Of a DNA stretch of 64,000 nt, positions 55,082 through 64,000 are shown piece after piece (positions within the stretch are counted from its first letter, which is position 1; each line of letters starts with the position of its first letter). The DNA is from Pelodera strongyloides. Taxonomy: Eukaryota > Nematoda > Chromadorea > Rhabditida > Rhabditidae. The DNA is taken from positions 106,481 to 170,480 of the forward strand of contig JAANDG010000305.1 of the NCBI GenBank assembly GCA_036852015.1, given 5' to 3'. A model generated the notes under the pieces. That model worked only from the letters and a program-made list of their open reading frames with translations. It ran no database searches and had not been told where the DNA came from. The position numbers and the translations under genes were made by a program.

Positions 55082-58000
55082 GTGGCAAGACTTTTGAACC
55101 GTTATATATCTTGCCACAGTGTTTTTTCGAAGAGAAAAGCCCTATGGCAAGACTTTTGAACCGCGAAATCTCTCGGCAAAGATTGAAGCGTTAAATGTCT
55201 TGTCAGAGGGTTTTTTCGAAGAAGAGAAAAGCCCTGTGGCAAGACTTTTGAACCGTTAAATATCTTGCCACAGGGTTTTTTCGAAGGCAAAAGCACTGTG
55301 GCAAGACTTCTGAACCGTGAAATCTCTCGGCAAAGACTTTTGAACCGTTAAATATCTTGCCACAGGGTTTTTTCAAAGAGAAAAGCCCTGTGGCAAGACT
55401 TTTGAACGTTAAATATCTTGCCACAGGTTTTTTTCGAAGGCAGAAGCCCTGTGGCAACACTTCTGAACCGTGAAATCTCTCAGCAAAGACTTTTGAACCG
55501 TTAAATATCTTGCCACAGGGTTTTTTCAAAAAGAAAAGCCCTGTGGCAAGACTTTTGAACCGTTAAATATCTTGCCACAGGGTTTTTTCGAAGATAAAAG
55601 CCCTGTGGCAAGACTTTTGAACCGTGAAATCTTTCGGCAAAGACTTTTGAACCGTTAAATATCGTGCCAAGGGGTTTTTTCAAAGATAAAAGCCCTGTGG
55701 CAAGACTTTTGAACCGTGAAATATCTTGCCACAGGGTTTTTCGAAGAGAAAAGCCCTGTGGCCTGTGGCAAGACTTTTGAACCGTTAAATATCTTGCCAC
55801 AGGGTTTTTTCGAAGGCAAAAGCACTGTGGCAAGACTTTTGAACCGTGAAATCTCTCGGCAAAGACTTTTGAACCGTTAAATATCTTGCCACAGGGTTTT
55901 TTCAAAGAGAAAAGCCCTGTGGCAAGACTTTTGAACCGTTAAATATCGTGCCACAGGGTTTTTTCGAAGAGAAAAGTCTGTGGCAAGATTTCTGAACCGT
56001 GAAATCTTTCGGCAAAGACTTTTGAACCGTTAAATATCTTGCCACATGGGTTTTTTCAAAGAGAAAAGCCCTGTGGCAAGACTTTTGAACCGTGAAATTT
56101 TGAAAGACTTTTGAACCGTTAAATATCTTGCCACAGGGTTTTTTCGAAGAGAAAAGCCCTGTGGCAAGACTTTTGAACCGTTAAATATCTTGCCACAGGG
56201 TTTTTTCAAAAAGAAAAGCCCTGTGGCAAGACTTTTGAACCGTGAAATCTCTCGGCAAAGACTTTTGAACCGTTAAATATCGTGCCACAGGGTTTTTTCG
56301 AAGAGAAAAGTCTGTGGCAAGATTTCTGAACCGTGAAATCTTTCGGCAAAGACTTTTGAACCGTTAAATATCTTGCCACAGGGTTTTTTCAAAAGGAAAA
56401 GCCCTGTGGCAAGACTTTTGAACCGTGAAATCTCTCGGCAAAGACTTTTGAACCGTTAAATATCTTGCCACAGGGTTTTTTCGAAGAGAAAAGCCTGTGG
56501 CAGACCTTTTGAACCGTTAAATCTCTTGCCAACAGGGTTTTTTCGAAGGCAAAAGCCTGTGGCAAGACTTTTGAACCGTTAAATATCTTGCCACAGGGTT
56601 TTTTCAAAGAGAAAAGCCCTGTGGCAAGACTTTTGAACCGTTAAATATCGTGCCGCAGGGTTTTTTCGAAGAGAAAAGTCTGTGGCAAGACTTTTGAACC
56701 GTTAAATATCTTGCCACAGGGTTTTTTCAAAGAGAAAAGCCCTGTGGCAAGACTTTTGAACCGTTAAATATCGTGCCACAGGGTTTTTTCGAAGAGAAAA
56801 GCCTTTGTGGCAAAGACTTTTGAACCGTTAAGACTATCTTGCCACAGGGTTTTTTCAAAGAGAAAAGCCCTGTGGCAAGACTTTTGAACCGTTAAATATC
56901 GTGCCACAGGGTTTTTTCGAAGAGAAAAGTCTGTGGCAAGATTTTGAACCGTGAAATCTTTCGGCAAAGACTTTTGAACCGTTAAATATCTTGCCACAGG
57001 GTTTTTTCAAAGAGAAAAGCCCTGTGGCAAGACCTTTGAACGTTAAATATCGTGCCACAGGTTTTTTCGAAGAGAAAAAGCCCAAGACTTTTGAACCGTT
57101 AAATCTTGCCACAGGGTTTTTTCAAAGAGAAAAGCCCTGTGGCAAGACTTTTGAACCGTTACATCTGCCACAGGGTTTTTTCGAAGAGAAAGTCTGTGGC
57201 AAGATTTCTGAACCGTAAAATCTTTCGGCAAAGACTTGAACCGTAAATAACCGTCTTGCCAAGAGAAACCGTTAATATCTTGCCACAGGGTTTTTTCAAA
57301 AAGAAAAGCCCTGTGGCAAGACTTTTGAACCGTGAAATCTCTCGGCAAAGACTTTTGAACCGTTAAATATCGTGCCACAGGGTTTTTTCGAAGAGAAAAG
57401 TCTGTGGCAAGATTTCTGAACCGTGAAATCTTTCGGCAAAGACTTTTGAACCGTTAAATATCTTGCCACAGGGTTTTTTCAAAAAGAAAAGCCCTGTGGC
57501 AAGACATTTGAACCGTGAAATCTCTCGGCAAAGACTTTTGAACCGTTAAATATCTTGCCACAGGGTTTTTTCGAAGAGAAAAGCCCTTGGGCAAGACTTT
57601 TGAACCGTTAAATATCTTGCCACAGGGTTTTTTCGAAGGCAAAAGCACTGTGGCAAGACTTTTGAACCGTGAAATCTTTCGGCAAAGACTTTTGAACCGT
57701 TAAATATCGTGCCAGAGGGTTTTTTCAAAGAGAAAAGCCCTGTGGCAAGACTTTTGAACCGTTAAATATCGTGCCGCAGGGTTTTTTCGAAGAGAAAAGT
57801 CTGTGGCAAGATTTCTGAACCGTGAAATCTTTCGGCAAAGACTTTTGAACCGTTAAATATCGTGCCACAGGGTTTTTTCGAAGAGAAAAGTCTGTGGCAA
57901 GATTTCTGAACCGTGAAATCTTTCGGCAAAGACTTTTGAACCGTTAAATATCTTGCCACAGGGTTTTTTCAAAAAGAAAAGCCCTGTGGCAAGACTTTTG

Positions 58001-61000
58001 AACCGTGAAATCTCTCGGCAAAGACTTTTGAACCGTTAAATATCTTGCCACAGGGTTTTTTCGAAGAGAAAAGCCCTGTGGCAAGACTTTTGAACCGTTA
58101 AATATCTTGCCACAGGGTTTTTTCGAAGGCAAAAGCACTGTGGCAAGACTTTTGAACCGTGAAATCTTTCGGCAAAGACTTTTGAACCGTTAAATATCGT
58201 GCCAAGAGGAACCGTTTTTTTCAGAGAAAGAAGACTTTTGAACCGTTAAATATCGTGCCCAGGTTTTTTTTTCGAAGAGAAAAGTCTGTGGCAAGACTTT
58301 TGAACCGTTAAATATCTTGCCACAGGGTTTTTTCAAAGAGAAAAGCCCTGTGGCAAGACTTTTGAACCGTTAAATATCGTGCCACAGGTTTTTTTCGAAG
58401 AGAAAAGCCTGTGGCAAGATTTCTGAACCGTGAAATCTTTGGCAAAGACCCGTTAAATATCTTGCCACAGGGTTTTTCGAAAAAAGCCCTGCAAGACTCT
58501 TCGGCAAAGACTTTTGAACCGTTAAATATCGTGCCACAGGGTTTTTTCAAAGAGAAAAGCCCTGTGGCAAGACTTTTTGAACCGTTAAATATCGTGCCAC
58601 AGGGTTTTTTTCGAAGAGAAAAGTCTGTGGCAAGAACCGTGAAATCTTTCGGCAAAGACTTTAACCGTTAAATATCTTGCCACAGGGTTTTTTCAAAGAG
58701 AAAAGCCCTGTGGCAAGACTTGCAAAGACTTTTGAACCGTTAAATATCGTGCCACAGGGTTTTTTCGAAGAGAAAAGTCTGTGGCAAGATTTTGAAACGT
58801 GAAATTTTCGGCAAAGACTTTTGAACCGTAAATATCTTGCCACAGGGTTTTTTCAAAAGAAAAGCCCTGTGGCAAGACTTTTGAACCGGTTAAAATATCT
58901 TGCCACAGGGTTTTTCAAAGGCAAAAGCACTGTGGCAAGACTTTTGAACCGTGAAATCTTTCGGCAAAGACTTTTGAACCGTTAAATATCGTGCCACAGG
59001 GTTTTTTTTCAAAGAAAAAGCCCTGTGGCAAGACTTTTGAACCGTTAAATATTGCCACAGGTTTTTTCAAGAGAAAAGTATGTGGCAAGACTTTTGAACC
59101 GTTAAATATCTTGCCACAGGGTTTTTTCAAAGAGAAAAGCCCTGTGGCAAGACTTTTGAACCGTTAAATATCGTGCCACAGGGTTTTTTCGAAGAGAAAA
59201 GTCTGTGGCAAGATTTTGAACCGTGAAATTTTCGGCAAAGACTTTTGAACCGTTAAATATCGTTGCCACATGGTTTTTCAAAGAGAAAAGCCCTGTGGCA
59301 AGACTTTTGAACCGTTAAATCTTGCCACATGGTTTTTCAAAAGGAAAAGGGTTTTTTCTGTGGCAAGACTTTGAACCGTGAAATCTCTCGGCAAACTTTT
59401 GAACCGTTAAATATCGTGCACAGGGTTTTTTTTCGAAGAGAGAAAAAAAGTCTGTGGCAAGATTTCTGAACCGTGAAATCTTTCGGCAAAGACTTTTGAA
59501 CCGTTAAATATCTTGCCACAGGGTTTTTTCAAAAAGAAAAGCCCTGTGGCAAGACTTTTGAACCGTGAAATCTCTCGGCAAAGACTTTTGAACCTTTAAA
59601 TATCTTGCCACAGGGTTTTTTCGAAGAGAAAAGCCCTGTGGCAAGACTTTTGAACCGTTAAATATCTTGCCACAGGGTTTTTTCGAAGGCAAAAGCACTG
59701 TGGCAAGACTTTTGAACCGTGAAATCTTTCGGCAAAGACTTTTGAACCGTTAAATATCGTGCCACAGGGTTTTTTCAAAGAGAAAAGCCCTGTGGCAAGA
59801 CTTTTGAACCGTTAAATATCTTGCCACATGGTTTTTTCGAAGAGAAAAGTCTGTGGCAAGATTTCTGAACCGTGAAATCTTTCGGCAAAGACTTTTGAAC
59901 CGTTAAATATCTTGCCACAGGGTTTTTTCAAAGAGAAAAGCCCTGTGGCAAGACTTTTGAACCGTTAAATATCTTGCCACAGGGTTTTTTCGAAGGCAAA
60001 AGCCTGTGGCAAGACTTTTGAACCGTGAAATCTTTCGGCAAAGACTTTTGAACCGTTAAATATCGTGCCACAGGGTTTTTTCAAAGAGAAAAGCCCTGTG
60101 GCAAGACTTTTGAACCGTTAAATATCTTGGGTTTTTTCGAAGAGAAAAGTCTGTGGCAAGATTTCTGAACCGTGAAATCTTTCGGCAAAGACTTTTGAAC
60201 CGTTAAATATCTTGCCACATGGTTTTTCAAAGAGAAAAGCCCCGTGGCAAGACTTTTGAACCGTTAAATATTGCCACAGGGTTTTTTCGAAAAGAAAAGC
60301 CCTGTGGCAAGACTTTTGAACCGTGAAATCTTTCGGCAAAGACTTTTGAACCGTTAAATATCGTGCCACAGGTTTTTTCGAAGAGAAAAAGATTTCTGAA
60401 CCTGTTTTCGGCAAAGACTTTTGAACCGTGAAATGATGTTGGAACGAAGAGTGGCAAACCGTTAAATATCTTGCCACAGGGTTTTTTCGAAGGCAAAAGC
60501 ACTGTGGCAAGACTTTTGAACCGTGAAATCTTTCGGCAAAGACTTTTGAACCGTTAAATATCGTGCCACAGGGTTTTTTCAAAGAGAAAAGCCCTGTGGC
60601 AAGACTTTTGAACCGTTAAATATCTTGCCACATGGTTTTTTCGAAGAGAAAAGTCTGTGGCAAGATTTCTGAACCGTGAAATCTCTCGGCAAAGACTTTT
60701 GAACCGCTTGCCCAGGGTTTTTTCGAAGAAACAAAAGCACTGTGGAAGACTTTTGAACGTTAAATATCTTGCACAGGGTTTTTTTCGAAGGCAAAAGCAC
60801 TGTGGCAAGACTTTTGAACCGTGAAGTCTTTCGGCAAAGACTTTTGAACCGTTAAATATCTTGCACAGGGTTTTTTTCAAAGAGAAAAGCCCTGTGCAAG
60901 ACTTTTTTGAACCGTAACAATTTTTCGACTTTTGAACCGTTAACCGTTAAATAACATGTTTTTCGAAGAGAAAGTCTGTGGCAAGATTTCTGAACCGTGA

Positions 61001-64000
61001 AATCTCTCGGCAAAGACTTTTGAACCGTTAATATCTTGCCAATGGTTTTCAAAGAGAAAAGCCCCGTGGCAAGACTTTTGAACCGTTAAATTATCTGCCA
61101 CAGGGTTTTTTTCGAAAAAAAAGCCCTGTGGCAAGACTTTTGAACCGTGAAATCTCTTCGGCAAAGATTTTGAAAAGCCAAAAGGGTTTTTCGAAGAGAA
61201 AAACGCAAGACTTTTGAACCGTTAAATAACTTGCCACAGGGTTTTTTCGAAGAGAAAAGCCCTGTGGCAAGACTTTTGAACTGAACCGTGAAATCTTTCG
61301 GCAAAGACTTTTGAACCGTTAAATATCTTGCCACAGGGTTTTTTTCAAGAAAAAGCCCTGTGGCAAGACTTTTGAACCGTTAAATATCTTGCCACAGGGT
61401 TTTTTTCGAAGAGAAAAGCCCTTCGCAAGAGACTTTTGAACCGTTTGTTAAAAATATCTTGCCACAGGGTTTTTTCGAAGAGAAAAGCCCTGGCAAGACT
61501 TTTGAACCGTGAAATCTTCGGCAAAGACTTTTGAACCGTTAAATATCTTGCCACAGGGTTTTTTCAAAGAGAAAAGCCCTGTGGCAAGACTTTTGAACCG
61601 TTAAATATCTTGCCACAGGGTTTTTTCGAAGAGAAAAGTCTGTGGCAAGACTTTTGAACCGTGAAATCTCTCGGCAAAGACTTTTGAACCGTTAAATATC
61701 TTGCCACAGGGTTTTTTCGAAGAGAAAAGCCCTGTGGCAAGACTTTTGAACCGTTAAATATCTTGCCACAGGGTTTTTTCGAAGGCAAAAGCACTGTGGC
61801 AAGACTTTTGAACCGTGAAATCTTTCGGCAAAGACTTTTGAACCGTTAAATATCGTGCCAGAGGGTTTTTTCAAAGAGAAAAGCCCTGTGGCAAGACTTT
61901 TGAACCGTTAAATATCTTGCCACAGGGTTTTTTCGAAGAGAAAAGTCTGTGGCAAGACTTTTGAACCGTGAAATCTGAACCCTGTGGCAAGACTTTTGAA
62001 CCGTTAAATATCGTGCCACAGGGTTTTTTCGAAGAGAAAAGTCTGTGGCAAGATTTCTGAACCGTGAAATCTTTCGGCAAAGACTTTTGAACCGTTAAAT
62101 ATCTTGCCACATGGTTTTTTCAAAGAGAAAAGCCCTGTGGCAAGACTTTTGAACCGTTAAATATCTTGCCACAGGGTTTTTTCAAAAAGAAAAGCCCTGT
62201 GGCAAGACTTTTGAACCGTGAAATCTCTCGGCAAAGACTTTTGAACCTTTAAATATCTTGCCACAGGGTTTTTTTCGAAGAGAAAAGCCCTGTGGCAAGA
62301 CTTTTGAACCGTTAAATATCTTGCCACAGGGTTTTTTCGAAGGCAAAAGCACTGTGGCAAGACTTTTGAACCGTGAAATCTTTCGGCAAAGACTTTTGAA
62401 CCGTTATATCGTGCCACAGGGTTTTTTCAAAGAGAAAAGCCCTGTGGCAAGACTTTTGAACCGTTAAATATCTTGCCACATGGTTTTTTCGAAGAGAAAA
62501 GTCTGTGGCAAGATTTCTGAACCGTGAAATCTTCGGCAAAGACTTTTGAACCGTTAAATATCTTGCCACATGGTTTTTTCAAAGAGAAAAGCCCTGTGGC
62601 AAGACTTTTGAACCGTTAAATATCTTGCCACAGGGTTTTTTCAAAGAGAAAAGCCCTGTGGCAAGACTTTTGAACCGTGAAATCTTTCGGCAAAGACTTT
62701 TGAACCTTTAAATATCTTGCCACAGGGTTTTTTCGAAGAGAAAAGCCTGTGGCAAGATTTCTGAACCGTGAAATCTTCGGCAAGTTTTGAACCGTTAATT
62801 CTTGCCACAGGGTTTTTCAAAGAGAAAGCCCTGTGGCAAGATTTTGAACTTTTTTTTTTTTGAACATTTTTTTTTCGAGGAAAAGTCTGTGGCAAGTTTC
62901 TGAACCGTAAAATCTTTCGGCAAAGACTTTTGAACCGTTAAAATCTTGCCACAGGGTTTTTTCAAAGAGAAAAGCCCGGGCAAGACTTTTGAACCGTTAA
63001 TTATCTTGCCACAGGGTTTTTCGAAGAGAAAAGTCTGTGGCAAGATTTTGAACCGTGAAATCTCTCGGCAAAGACTTTTGAACCGTTAAATATCTTGCAC
63101 AGGGTTTTTTCAAAGAGAAAACCCTGTGGCAAGACTTTTTGAACCGTTAAATATCGTTGCACAGGGTTTTTTCGAAGAGAAAAAGTCTGTGGCAAATTCT
63201 TAACCGTGAAATCTTTCGGCAAAGACTTTTGAACCGTTAAATATCTTGCCACAGGGTTTTTCGAAGAGAAAAGCCCTGTGGCAAGACTTTTGAACCGTGA
63301 AATCTTTCGGCAAAGACTTTTGAACCGTTAAATATCTTGCCACAGGGTTTTTCGAAGAGAAAGCCCTGTGGCAGACTTTTGAACCGTTTAAATATCTTGC
63401 CCATTGTTTTTTTCGAAGAGAAAGTCTGGCAAGATTTCTGAACCGTGAAATCTTTCGGCAAAGACTTTTGACCTTAAATATCTTGCCACAGGGTTTTTTT
63501 CAAAGAGAAAACCCCGTGGCAAAGACTTTTGAACCGTAAATATCGTGCCAAGGGTTTTTTCGAAGAAAAACTGTGGCAAATTTCTGAACCGTGAAATCTT
63601 TCGGCAAGACTTTTGAACCGTTAAATATCTTGCCACAGGGTTTTTCAAAGAGAAAAGCCCTGTGGCAAGACTTTTGAACGTTAAATATCGTGCCACAGGG
63701 TTTTTTCGAAGAGAAAAGTCTGTGGCAAGATTTCTCCGTGAAATCTTTCGGCAAAGACTTTGAACCGTTAAATATCTGCCACAGGGTTTTCGAAGAGAAA
63801 AGTGTGGCAAATTTTTGAACCGTGAAATCTTTCGGCAAAGACTTTTGAACCGTTAAATATCTTGCCACAGGTTTTTCGAAGAGAAAAGCCCTGTGGCAAG
63901 ATTTTGAACCGTGAAATCTTTCGGCAAAGACTTTGAACCGTTAAATATCTGCCACAGGGTTTTTTTCGAAGAGAAAAGCTGTGGCAAGACTTTTGAACCG
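55082..64000. repeat. Tandem satellite array, 62-bp and 92-bp palindromic units
   Basis: Nearly 9 kb of tandem repeats running off the window. The short unit is 62 bp: CCCTGTGGCAAGA, an 18-nt spacer, its exact reverse complement TCTTGCCACAGGG, then TTTTTCGAAGAGAAAAG, itself a weaker palindrome around TTCGAA. The long unit (92 bp) adds 30 bp, GTGAAATCTYTCGGCAAAGA plus a second CTTTTGAACC. Blocks of about 240 bp recur almost unchanged at 57475, 57968, 59528 and 62181, showing recent higher-order homogenisation. Stretches near 57.0-57.3, 58.2-58.9, 60.7-61.5 and 62.7-63.9 kb are rich in single-base indels, which could be decay or long-read consensus errors. Minus-strand open frames across the array (repeating SCHRAFLFEKTLWQDI-like peptides) are by-products. 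Confidence 0.98.

Noticed and set aside
55102..63868. Dozens of minus-strand open frames of 60-154 codons in the satellite
   Set aside because: They are the same repeat read in cycling frames (units of 62 and 92 bp are not multiples of 3), broken by random indels, with no start or splice logic.

Overview
This is a window of a nematode nuclear genome. The evidence is spliced genes with short exons and TTTCAG/TTTTAG acceptors, splice acceptors just upstream of start codons that look like trans-splice sites, interstitial tracts of the nematode telomere repeat TTAGGC, and proteins whose closest recognisable relatives are Caenorhabditis families (a patched-related PTR protein, DIRAS/DRN-1, cyclin B3, cyclin C, GlcNAc-transferase I, TTLL12). 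A free-living rhabditid is likely; the species cannot be named from sequence alone.

Layout. 0.6-3.0 kb (minus strand): a small LRAT/HRASLS-like gene made of short phase-0 exons, with two related versions of one exon and altered catalytic positions. 6.1-8.7 kb (plus): a TMBIM4/Lifeguard-4 gene in 6 exons. 8.7-16.7 kb: gene-poor, with degenerate transposons, CT tracts, a 55-nt poly-T and tRNA-like remnants. 16.7-27.4 kb (plus): a 26-exon patched-related gene of about 942 residues, with an antisense tRNA-Pro(CGG) filling one intron. 27.4-31.3 kb: no gene found; one small Helitron. 31.3-34.1 kb (plus): a DIRAS-type Ras GTPase with an unresolved first exon. 36.6-41.5 kb (plus): cyclin B3 with E2F/CHR-like sites upstream. 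42.0-47.6 kb (plus): MGAT1. 48.6-51.8 kb (plus): cyclin C. 53.5-55.0 kb (plus): the first exons of TTLL12. 55.08-64.0 kb: a satellite array running off the window and starting in what appears to be a TTLL12 intron.

The accessory content is dominated by short non-autonomous elements: TTAA-flanked palindromic MITEs (more than 20), a second palindromic family with ends like GGGGTTTCCAAGTATGC, a third with GAGGCC(A/G)TATTCACC ends, and Helitrons with conserved termini. Many of the TTAA elements end within about 30 bp upstream of a 3' splice site. Exon models were built by hand from splice signals, reading phase and family conservation; every internal junction listed was checked for phase, but no transcript evidence was available.
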